From Acetobacteraceae bacterium (lineage in GTDB: Bacteria; Pseudomonadota; Alphaproteobacteria; Acetobacterales; Acetobacteraceae): a stretch of 12,849 nucleotides of DNA. The notes below the pieces were generated by a model that saw only the letters and a program-made list of their open reading frames with translations, did not search any database and had not been told where the DNA came from. Shown here one piece after another: positions 6,301-11,744 of this stretch. How positions within the stretch are numbered: the first letter of the stretch is position 1; every line of letters begins with the position of its first letter. The translations under genes were made by a program, and so were the position numbers. Where the stretch lies: positions 1 to 12,849 of the forward strand of contig CANJXD010000114.1 of assembly GCA_947478535.1 (NCBI GenBank), written 5' to 3'.

Positions 6301-8493
6301 GTCGACGAAGTAGCGATCATCGCCGCCGCCGCCCAGCATCGTATCGGCACCGGCCATGCCATCCAGCGTATCGCCGCCGGCACCACCGACCAGAATATTG
6401 CCCAGCGCATTGCCCATGGCCGTATGCGCCGCACCGGTGATGACCAGCGCCTCGACATTGTCGGGCAGGGTGTAGTCGATGGAGGCGGTGATGGTGTCGG
6501 CGCCACCGCCGGCCAGTTCCTGCACCACGTCGCCGGCTTCATCGACCGTGTAGCCATCGGCGCCAGCGCCGCCCACCATGCTGTCCGCGCCGAGGCCGCC
6601 ATCCAGCCTATCGCCGCCGGCGCCACCCAGCAGCGTATCCGCGCCCGCCTCGCCATACAGCGCGTTGCCGCCGGCGCTGGCCATCAGCACATTGGCGCCC
6701 GTATTGCCGAAGCCATCCTGGCCCGGCGTGAGCATCACCAGCGCTTCGATTTCGTCGGGAAGGGCGTAGCTGAAGGCCGCCTGCACGGTATCGGCACCGC
6801 CGCCAGGCGCCTCGACGATCTGGTCCAGCCAATCATCGGCGACATAGACATCATTGCCCGCGCCACCATCCATCGTATCGGCGCCAGCGCCGCCATCCAC
6901 AAAGTCATCACCGCCACCGGCCATGATGCTGTCGGCACCATCGAGGCCGTAGATGCTGTCCGCACCCTCCCCCACCAGGTGCATCGCACCGCCATACCCG
7001 GCGCCGATCATGTCGTCGCCGAAGGTGCCGTAGACATTGCTGTCGGGCTGCCAGCTATTGGCGGCGTAGAGCACCGCGACCTCGCCGCTGCCGGGCGCGC
7101 CGACCAGCAGATCCGCCACCCCATCCGCATTGAGGTCGGCGGAGACGGCAACGCTGCTGCCGGTCAGGCTGCCGGCCGTGCCCACGACCTTTGCCCCGCC
7201 CGCGCCGAGCGCGATGGCGGAGAGGTCCACCACACCCCGGGCGCCGCCCCAGATGATGTAGACCGCACCGGCATCGACGCCGCCTTCCGTGTCATGCGGC
7301 GTGCCGATGACGATGTCCGCGATGCCGTCCCGATTGAGGTCCCGACCGCCGGAGACCGAGATGCCGGTCAGGTCCCCGCCCGCTTCCGGCAGGATGGCGA
7401 AGCCGCCAATGCCGGCCGTCACGTCCACGAGGCTGACTTCCGCGCCATCCGCCTTGCCATACACGACATAGGCGGCATCGCCGGCGCCGATCAGGATATC
7501 CGCCTTGCCATCGGCATTCACATCGCCGAGTGCCGCAATGGATTGGCCCGCCGCCGCACCGGGCGTGGCGCCGGTGATGCGGAAGCCGCCGGTGCCGGCC
7601 GTGACGCTGGCGAGGGAGACCTGCGTGCCGATCGACTTGCCGAAAACGACGTAGACAGCGCCGGCATCCGCGCCACCGGCATCGCTGCCGGGGGCAGCGA
7701 CCAGGATCTCCGCCTTGCCATCCCCATTGAGGTCGGCGATGGAGGCCAGGGCCGAGCCCGCGGCATCGCCCGCCGCCTCGCCGATGATACGGAAGCCGCC
7801 GGTGCCATTGGCGACATTGCTCAGGCTGACCGGCGAATCCGCGGCGCGGCCGAACACCACATAGGCGGCACCCGCATTGGCGCCACCGGCGTCATTGCCC
7901 GTGGCACCGACCAGGATCTCGGCCCGACCATCCCCCGTCAGGTCAGCGATGGCGCCGACAACCTCACCCGCATGGTCGCCCGCCGCTTGACCCTTGATGA
8001 CGAAACCCTGGCCAGAGCCACCGGAATTGACGTCCTTCAGGTCGACGGATGTGGAGACATTGACGCCCCACACCACATAGGCGGCGCCCGCATCGGTCGC
8101 CACGCCCCAATCCACCAGCGGCGCGCCGACCACCACCTCCGCCCGCGCATCGCCATTCATGCTGGCGATGGTGGCGACGGACACGCCGACATGGTCGTTG
8201 TCGAAGCCGCCATCGATCCGCAGAATGGAGGTGATATCGCTCAGGCTGCCGGAGGTGCCACCGGTGGTGACATAGACCCGCCCGCCGCCCACATTCTGGT
8301 CGTTGCTGCCGGGGACGCCCACCACCACTTCGGCGGCACCGTCCGCGTTCACATCCGCCATCGCGGCAACCCAGCTGGTGCTGGGAATGGTGCCGGTATA
8401 GGCGAGATCGCCCGGATCCTGCTGCGTCAACGCATAGCCCCCGGCCGTGGCCAGCGCCGAGGAGAGGTCAATCTTGGTGAAGGGGATCGGCAT
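3352..8493 (-). CDS. Giant RTX-type secreted protein with seven-repeat FG-GAP propeller and integrin-beta-like I domain (probable Ca2+-dependent adhesin)
   Basis: A 1713-residue acidic, Gly/Asp/Ala-rich protein with a single cysteine (Cys1117) and no N-terminal signal peptide, as expected for type I secretion. Order of domains: FG-GAP repeats about 34-476; RTX array about 477-1127; integrin-beta-like I domain about 1128-1350; second RTX array about 1351-1611; C-terminal region 1612-1713. The last contains D-V-I-T-D-F-L-I-G-D-A-I-F-L-S and ends A-D-L-H-V-I-A, like the secretion regions of serralysin-type exported proteins. The reading frame runs on to 9027, but that part is antisense to the response regulator. 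I chose the ATG at 8493 because the FG-GAP domain starts soon after it and because it leaves a normal 117-bp divergent gap; AGAAAGAA is a weak ribosome site. No exporter genes are nearby. An adhesive or surface role is inferred from domains; the ligand is unknown, and an enzymatic role is not indicated. Confidence 0.9.
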   Translation of the reverse strand: MPIPFTKIDLSSALATAGGYALTQQDPGDLAYTGTIPSTSWVAAMADVNADGAAEVVVGVPGSNDQNVGGGRVYVTTGGTSGSLSDITSILRIDGGFDNDHVGVSVATIASMNGDARAEVVVGAPLVDWGVATDAGAAYVVWGVNVSTSVDLKDVNSGGSGQGFVIKGQAAGDHAGEVVGAIADLTGDGRAEILVGATGNDAGGANAGAAYVVFGRAADSPVSLSNVANGTGGFRIIGEAAGDAAGSALASIADLNGDGKAEILVAAPGSDAGGADAGAVYVVFGKSIGTQVSLASVTAGTGGFRITGATPGAAAGQSIAALGDVNADGKADILIGAGDAAYVVYGKADGAEVSLVDVTAGIGGFAILPEAGGDLTGISVSGGRDLNRDGIADIVIGTPHDTEGGVDAGAVYIIWGGARGVVDLSAIALGAGGAKVVGTAGSLTGSSVAVSADLNADGVADLLVGAPGSGEVAVLYAANSWQPDSNVYGTFGDDMIGAGYGGAMHLVGEGADSIYGLDGADSIMAGGGDDFVDGGAGADTMDGGAGNDVYVADDWLDQIVEAPGGGADTVQAAFSYALPDEIEALVMLTPGQDGFGNTGANVLMASAGGNALYGEAGADTLLGGAGGDRLDGGLGADSMVGGAGADGYTVDEAGDVVQELAGGGADTITASIDYTLPDNVEALVITGAAHTAMGNALGNILVGGAGGDTLDGMAGADTMLGGGGDDRYFVDAITDRVTESVGAGADTISASVDFTLSANVETLVLTAPGHRGTGNAGDNRLVGSSGADTLDGGAGADTMAGGAGDDIYIVQQATDVIQDTAGRDLVRASISYRLGSGVEDLELTGTSLSGTGNGYNNLITGGTGADTLDGVSGADTLVGGLGNDLYRLDNAGDLIVEAAGAGADTVIASIDATLADNVEALVLAGAARHGTGNAMDNLLRGSNGADLLEGGLGADTLEGGAGADTMAGGDGNDSYRVTDVGDVVVETVDGGFDTVIVSSDWTLADNIEGVQLLGAGHRLTGNAAANTVSGNAGADTLDGAEGDDVELGGDGEDVLISGAGADTLSGGAGDDRFVLHGGRAHIEDFLGHDTIDGSTATGDSYIDLSGEDLSEVEGQSCDLGQGGSAAGPLDLQFLQDLTGSFADDITTVRGLVPQIVAALQAVQPDSTYGASSFRDKPYGSFGGVGDWVYRQEVALSKDTAALTLAYTGMVASNGADGPEAQIEALMQLALHVTDVGFRTNSARFVVLFTDAPFHSAGDGLAAGITTANNGDAILDGTPAGTGEDYPAIAQLKLALEAANIIPIFAVAGGNDAAYLTLVSQLGRGAEITLTANSSNVVAAITGGLTAVTRTTIEDAWGGLGADTLKGGALDNRLEGRDGNDLLLGGDGRDSELGGIGDDRLDGGLGADSLAGGTGNDTYVIDDAGDTVTEAGRGGIDTVESSIDWTLGANIEALLLTGAAAHGIGNTLANTLATAGGAAWLEGMLGNDTLSGGAGADTLDGGVGIDRMAGGAGDDLYQVDNARDVVTEAVGGGNDTVEASVSFTLRGGVETLRLVGTALTGTGDAAANRIEGNALDNRLIGSSGNDTLLGDIGADTLEGGRGADVLTGGDGADAFLFGNALDRGDVITDFLIGDAIFLSAAGFGAGLVLGEDLSVTQRFLTGLVPTMAQGQFEWDAGTARLFWDADGTGAGARVLLATLEAGAVLTAADLHVIA
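3355..4443 (-). repeat. Second RTX array and C-terminal secretion region (residues about 1351-1713)
   Basis: After the I domain the array resumes with G-L-G-A-D-T-L-K-G-G and further nonapeptides. It holds two complete modules (E-A-L landmarks near 4135 and 3841, 294 bp apart) and a third partial one. From residue 1612 the protein changes to a non-repetitive tail: D-V-I-T-D-F-L-I-G-D-A-I-F-L-S, then F-W-D-A-D-G-T-G-A-G-A-R-V-L-L-A-T-L, ending L-T-A-A-D-L-H-V-I-A. Such tails are found on type I exported RTX proteins. The exporter is not in this window. Confidence 0.8.
4444..5112 (-). other. Domain: integrin-beta-like I (von Willebrand A-type) domain, residues about 1128-1350
   Basis: The domain opens with D-L-Q-F-L-Q-D-L-T-G-S-F-A-D-D. 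This gives a MIDAS motif D-x-T-x-S (D1136, T1138, S1140) followed by the D-D pair (D1143, D1144) that forms the ADMIDAS in integrin beta chains. Then follow S-F-R-D-K-P (D1175), N-G-A-D-G-P-E (D1216, P1218, E1219), L-F-T-D-A-P-F-H-S-A-G-D-G (D1250), D-Y-P-A-I-A-Q-L, I-I-P-I-F-A-V-A and T-A-N-S-S-N-V-V (S1333). These occur in the same order as the D-K-P, D-x-P-E, T-D-A, D-Y-P, I-F-A-V and S-S-N landmarks of animal integrin beta I domains. The disulfide cysteines of animal domains are absent. The resemblance goes beyond a generic vWA domain; homology was judged by eye. Confidence 0.8.
5113..7065 (-). repeat. First RTX module array (residues about 477-1127)
   Basis: About seven modules, each made of RTX nonapeptides (consensus G-G-x-G-x-D-x-L/M-x), then Y-x-V-D-x-x-x-D-x-V-x-E, then D-T-(V/I)-x-A-S-x-D-x-T-L-x-D-N-V-E-A-L-V-L-T-G, and ending G-T-G-N. 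Taking the E-A-L motif as landmark, copies lie at 5464, 5731, 5971, 6205, 6445 and 6739. The spacings are 267, 240, 234, 240 and 294 bp, mostly 240 plus whole nonapeptide units of 27 bp. The nonapeptides should form Ca2+-bound parallel beta rolls. The last module runs into a linker with acidic residues and Cys1117 before the I domain. Confidence 0.85.
7066..8394 (-). other. Domain: seven FG-GAP repeats, integrin-alpha-like beta-propeller (residues about 34-476)
   Basis: Seven consecutive repeats follow the pattern D-x-N-x-D-G-x-A-(E/D)-(I/V)-(L/V)-(V/I)-G-x-P ... A-G-A-x-Y-V-V-(F/W/Y)-G. Ca2+-loop cores are D-V-N-A-D-G (D47), S-M-N-G-D-A (degenerate second repeat), D-L-T-G-D-G, D-L-N-G-D-G, D-V-N-A-D-G, D-L-N-R-D-G and D-L-N-A-D-G. 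Six of the seven keep the leading aspartate. The fifth repeat lacks the long loop before A-A-Y-V-V-Y-G. Seven blades is the count of animal integrin alpha propellers and of bacterial relatives. The fold assignment is inferred from repeat count and motif. Confidence 0.85.
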
Positions 8494-8610
8494 CGGTGGG
8501 TTCTTTCTATCGGCGCTGCCCGCTTGCGGCGGGATGGCGTGGCGAATACCCGTCCTTGTTAGAGCGTGAAGCTGACGCCAGACTGAAACCCAGGGCGGGG
8601 CGCAACCGGG
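8494..8610. promoter_or_regulatory. Divergent promoter region between giant RTX gene and two-component operon
   Basis: This 117-bp gap separates the start codons of the giant gene (minus) and the response regulator (plus), so it must hold at least two promoters. Toward the giant gene I see TTCACG and TATTCG separated by 16 bases (minus strand, about 8543-8570), a weak match. On the plus strand CTGA occurs at 8572 and 8583, an 11-base direct-repeat spacing of the kind OmpR-family dimers bind. Neither element is strong. The arrangement allows the regulator to control both itself and the adhesin gene. Confidence 0.4.
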
Positions 8611-9264
8611 ATGCGTATTTTGTTGGTGGAGGACGACGCGGCGCTGGGCCGGGCGGTGCGAGAGCATCTTGCCCTGGCGGGGCACGCGGTTGACCTCATC
8701 GGAACCTTTGGCGAGGCGGAGGAGGCGATCCGCGGCGGCTCCCATGCCCTGCTGCTGCTCGATATCGGCTTGCCCGATGGCAGCGGGCTCGACCTGCTGC
8801 GGGGCGCCCGCAGCCGCGGCGATTGGCGGCCGACTATTGTGCTGACGGCGCGGGATCAGATCACGGACCGGATCGAGGGGCTGAAGGCCGGGGCGGATGA
8901 CTACCTGGTGAAGCCCTTCGACCTCGGGGAGTTGCTGGCCCGCGTGCAGGCCGTGGCGCGGCGTTCCGCGAGCCGGCCGGACCATCTGCACCAGCACGGC
9001 GATGTCGTGCTCAACCTGGAAGATCATCGGGCCACGCTGGCGGGCGCGGAAGTGATGGTGACGGCGCGGGAATGGGCCATCCTTGAACGCCTGCTCCGCC
9101 GCCCGGGCGCCGTCGTCTCCCGCGAGCAGTTGGAGGAAGCGGTCTATGCCTTCGGCGCCGAGGTCGAAAGCAATGCCATCGAGGTCTATGTCAGCCGGCT
9201 GCGCCGCAAGCTGGGGGCGACCTTGATCGAGACCTTGCGCGGCATCGGCTACCGGGCCCGCTGA
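8611..9264 (+). CDS. OmpR-family two-component response regulator (QseB/PmrA-like)
   Basis: A 217-residue protein of normal family length. The receiver domain (1-115) has acidic-pocket residues V-E-D-D (6-9), phospho-acceptor Asp51 in L-L-D-I-G-L-P-D-G-S-G, switch Thr79 and conserved Lys101 in Y-L-V-K-P-F. A winged-helix DNA-binding domain (about 125-217) carries the recognition helix E-S-N-A-I-E-V-Y-V-S-R-L-R-R-K and the closing G-I-G-Y-R. It is phosphorylated by the kinase encoded immediately downstream, whose ATG shares a base with this gene's stop (TGATG). The ribosome site is poor (AGGGCGGGG lies far upstream). It is divergent from the giant RTX gene and so is a candidate regulator of it, by position only. 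The stimulus is unknown. Confidence 0.93.
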   Translation: MRILLVEDDAALGRAVREHLALAGHAVDLIGTFGEAEEAIRGGSHALLLLDIGLPDGSGLDLLRGARSRGDWRPTIVLTARDQITDRIEGLKAGADDYLVKPFDLGELLARVQAVARRSASRPDHLHQHGDVVLNLEDHRATLAGAEVMVTAREWAILERLLRRPGAVVSREQLEEAVYAFGAEVESNAIEVYVSRLRRKLGATLIETLRGIGYRAR

Positions 9265-10613
9265 TGCTCTGGAGCGCGGCGGGCAGCCTCGGGCGGCGAC
9301 TGGCCTTCTCGCTCGGGGCGGGGCTGTTCGCGCTGTGGCTCGCCTCCGCCGTCAGCGCCGCGCTCGTCGTCTCCCGCGAGTTGAACGAGGTGTTCGACAG
9401 CATCCTGATGGAGACGGCGCAGATCATCCTGCCCGACCTGCTGCGGCACTTCGGCGCGGATATCGAGGACCTGGCGCTGGGCCAGCCCATCATCGTCGCG
9501 GAGGCGACGCCGCATGACGAATACCTGACCTGGCGGCTCTATGGCGCGGATGGGCGGCTGTTGATGCGGTCCCACGGCGCGGCCATGGCACCGATGCCCT
9601 CCATCGGCTTCGAGACGGTGGACAATGCCCGCCTCTACTCCGAAGCCTCGGTCGGCGATCGCTACATCATCACCATCGCGGAACCCGCCGGGCACCGGCA
9701 GGAGACGGTGAACCCCACCCTGGTCCGGCTGCTGGCGCCGATGTTCGGGCTCGTGCTGGTGGCGCTGTTCACGATACCGCTGATCATCCGCCTCGGCTTC
9801 GCCCCCATCCGGGCCATGCAGGCCGAGATCGCGGCGCGCAGCGGCAGCGACCTCCGGCCGATCGAAACGGCAAGCCTGCCCAGCGAACTCGCCGCGATCG
9901 GGGAGGATGTGAACCAGCTGCTGCGCCGCCTGCGCCAGACCCTGGAAGCGGAGCGCAGCTTCAGCGCGAACGCCGCCCATGAACTGCGCACCCCCGTCGC
10001 CACTACCCTGGCGGAAGCCCAGCTCCTCGCGGCGCGGCTGCCGCCGGGCAGCATCGAGCAGGAGGACGTCGCGCGGATGACGGCGAGCCTGCGGGCGCTC
10101 GGCGGCAGGCTGGAGAAGCTGCTGCAACTCGCCCGGGCGGAGGCGGGGGTCGCCCTGAAGCTGGAGAAGGTGGACCTGCTGCTGCCGCTGCAACTGCTGG
10201 TCGATGAATTCGCCGCACGGCCCGGGGTTGGCGACCGGCTGCGATTGGATGATGGCGGGCTGGCCACGGTGATGGTGGCGGCGGATCTGGATGCGCTGGC
10301 CATCGCCTTCCGCAACCTGATCGAGAATGCGCTGCGCCATGGCCCGGACACCGGCGACGTCACGGTGAGCGTCACGGCCGATGGCACGGTGCGCGTGGTC
10401 AGCGACGGCCCGGCCATACCGCCCGCCCGGCTGGAAACGCTGGCCAGGCGCTTCGTATCCCATGGCGGGCGGGGGTCGGGGCTTGGCCTGTCGATCGTGC
10501 AGACTATCGCCGACCAGATCGGCGGGCGGCTGGACCTCGCCTCGCCCGCGCCGGGTCGATCCGATGGCTTCGAGGCTCGGCTGACCCTGCCGGTGGTTGT
10601 CGACGCGGGCTGA
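9264..10613 (+). CDS. Membrane sensor histidine kinase, partner of the upstream response regulator
   Basis: A 449-residue kinase. The first membrane helix is at about 13-36. A periplasmic sensor stretch of about 120 residues (37-156) has no recognised motif and no Cys. The second helix is at about 157-178, then a HAMP-like linker to about 230. The phospho-acceptor is His239 in A-A-H-E-L-R-T-P, a HisKA dimerisation helix. The ATP domain has an N-box N-L-I-E-N-A-L-R-H-G (351-360), a G1 box S-D-G-P-A-I-P (380-386) and a G2 box G-R-G-S-G-L-G-L-S (402-410). All catalytic elements look intact. The layout resembles QseC/PmrB/TctE-type kinases, but the signal cannot be told from sequence. Its stop at 10613 faces the stop of the TIGR03032-family gene, with 6 bases between. 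Confidence 0.93.
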   Translation: MLWSAAGSLGRRLAFSLGAGLFALWLASAVSAALVVSRELNEVFDSILMETAQIILPDLLRHFGADIEDLALGQPIIVAEATPHDEYLTWRLYGADGRLLMRSHGAAMAPMPSIGFETVDNARLYSEASVGDRYIITIAEPAGHRQETVNPTLVRLLAPMFGLVLVALFTIPLIIRLGFAPIRAMQAEIAARSGSDLRPIETASLPSELAAIGEDVNQLLRRLRQTLEAERSFSANAAHELRTPVATTLAEAQLLAARLPPGSIEQEDVARMTASLRALGGRLEKLLQLARAEAGVALKLEKVDLLLPLQLLVDEFAARPGVGDRLRLDDGGLATVMVAADLDALAIAFRNLIENALRHGPDTGDVTVSVTADGTVRVVSDGPAIPPARLETLARRFVSHGGRGSGLGLSIVQTIADQIGGRLDLASPAPGRSDGFEARLTLPVVVDAG

Positions 10614-10619
10614 GCGCCC

Positions 10620-11684
10620 TCACCCCTCGACGGAAATGACGCGGCGGATTTCGGCGGAGCGGAAGCCGATCAGCGAAGGCCGCGCCGCCGGCAGGGCGAC
10701 CACGTCATACAGTTCGGTCACGATGCCGCTGATCCGCACCCAATGCACGATATCGCCGGTGGCGAGGTCGATCACATAAAGCCCGCAACGCGGCGCGGCA
10801 CCCTCCGCGGCCAGTCTTTCCTGCAGGGGCAGGCCGGCGAAGGTGCGGTTTTCCCGTGGCTCGGACAGGCCAATGATCGCGTAGTTGCCGAGGAAGGTCA
10901 GGCCGCGCAGATAGCCCGGGCAGAAGGCGATGGGGACGAACTTGCCGGTGGCGAGGTCGACGCGGCCGAACTCCCCCGCGCCGGAATTCAGCACATACAA
11001 CGTATCCCGGTGCCAGCGCGGGGAATGCGGCATCGACAGGCCGGAGCACACCACCTCCCCGGTCGCCACATCGATCACCACGCCGCCATCGCGGCGATGT
11101 TCGCGCCAGCCATCGGTGATGTTGCTGCGCGCCACGGCGGTGACATGGGCGGGGCGGCCATCCTTCATCGCCAGGCCGTTCAGGTGGCAGCGATCCTCCG
11201 CCGCCAGGCGATCCACGAAGCCCGGCTTCCACAGCGGCTTGAAGGAATGCGTCTCGCTTATCGTGGCGAGGCAGGAGAACAGCGTATTGACGAAGACCAG
11301 CCTGCCATCGGCGTCATAGGCCATGTCATGCGCATCGAGGTCGCCGGTGAAGCTGGCGCTCTGCGGCACATAGACCGCATCCCACCCGCCCTGCACGGCC
11401 GGCCCGCCGGGTTCCACCGCATCGACGAAGGTCGTGATCTGGTAGAGCCCCGCGACGGCCATCCGCGCGCCCTGGGTCGCGATGCCCATCGGGCGTTCCA
11501 GCGTACGCTCGAAGATCGAGAGCTTGCCGGTTTCCTTGTTCGCGCCCAGCAGGATCAGCTTGCCGGACTGGTAGGTGGACAGCGCGAGACTGCCGCCGGC
11601 TTCCGCGAGCCAGGAGACGAACTGGCGGGACGTCGTCAGTTCGAAGCGCGGGGCTTCGGTCGTTGCCGTCTGTTCGGTGGTCAT
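10620..11684 (-). CDS. TIGR03032 family protein (uncharacterised, probable beta-propeller-like)
   Basis: A 354-residue soluble protein with family-typical motifs: S-T-Y-Q-S-G-K-L-I-L-L-G (36-47), A-H-D-M-A-Y-D (118-124), F-V-N-T-L-F-S-C-L-A (131-140), C-H-L-N-G-L-A (166-172), S-M-P-H-S-P-R-W-H (217-225), N-S-G-A-G-E-F-G (233-240) and F-C-P-G-Y-L-R-G-L (254-262). Recurring V-I-D-(V/L)-A-T-G-(E/D) strands suggest a propeller-like fold (inference). The conserved His, Cys and Asp could indicate a catalytic or metal site, but no reaction is established. No signal peptide is seen. A GTG at 11711 would add 9 residues; I prefer the ATG at 11684 because that GTG lies inside a duplicated copy of the upstream gene's end. 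The gene lies 47 bases after the FG-GAP/RTX gene on the same strand, so probable co-transcription links it to that exported protein. Confidence 0.85.
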   Translation of the reverse strand: MTTEQTATTEAPRFELTTSRQFVSWLAEAGGSLALSTYQSGKLILLGANKETGKLSIFERTLERPMGIATQGARMAVAGLYQITTFVDAVEPGGPAVQGGWDAVYVPQSASFTGDLDAHDMAYDADGRLVFVNTLFSCLATISETHSFKPLWKPGFVDRLAAEDRCHLNGLAMKDGRPAHVTAVARSNITDGWREHRRDGGVVIDVATGEVVCSGLSMPHSPRWHRDTLYVLNSGAGEFGRVDLATGKFVPIAFCPGYLRGLTFLGNYAIIGLSEPRENRTFAGLPLQERLAAEGAAPRCGLYVIDLATGDIVHWVRISGIVTELYDVVALPAARPSLIGFRSAEIRRVISVEG

Positions 11685-11698
11685 GGCCTTGCTTTCGT

Positions 11699-11744
11699 TA
11701 TCCGCGCTCACAGCACGAGGTTTATCCGCGCTTACAGCACGAAG
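11699..11744. repeat. Imperfect tandem duplication (period 24 bp) across the end of the second RTX gene
   Basis: The 22-base stretches 11699-11720 and 11723-11744 differ at only two positions, with a 2-base spacer, giving a 24-bp period. The right copy holds the TAA stop and the last codons of the FG-GAP/RTX gene. The left copy holds the same context with TGA in place of TAA, and in another frame supplies the possible GTG start of the TIGR03032-family gene. It is likely a recent duplication of the gene's 3' end. Confidence 0.85.

Noticed and set aside
3660..7020. Regular repeats as a possible CRISPR or noncoding repeat array
   Set aside because: Period and phase follow codons, and the copies translate to RTX nonapeptides, so they are protein repeats.
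3364..8562. A 1732-codon open frame on the plus strand opposite the giant RTX gene
   Set aside because: It mirrors the repeats of the real gene, is rich in Arg/His/Gln low-complexity sequence, and matches no family I know. Long antisense frames are expected in GC-rich repeats with strict codon bias.
8494..9027. N-terminal extension of the giant gene to an ATG at 9027
   Set aside because: This part is antisense to the response-regulator receiver domain, has no recognisable domain, and would remove the divergent promoter region.
9249..10463. 404-codon minus-strand frame opposite the kinase
   Set aside because: The plus strand encodes a complete kinase with H, N and G boxes; the antisense product is Arg/Gln-rich with no family resemblance.
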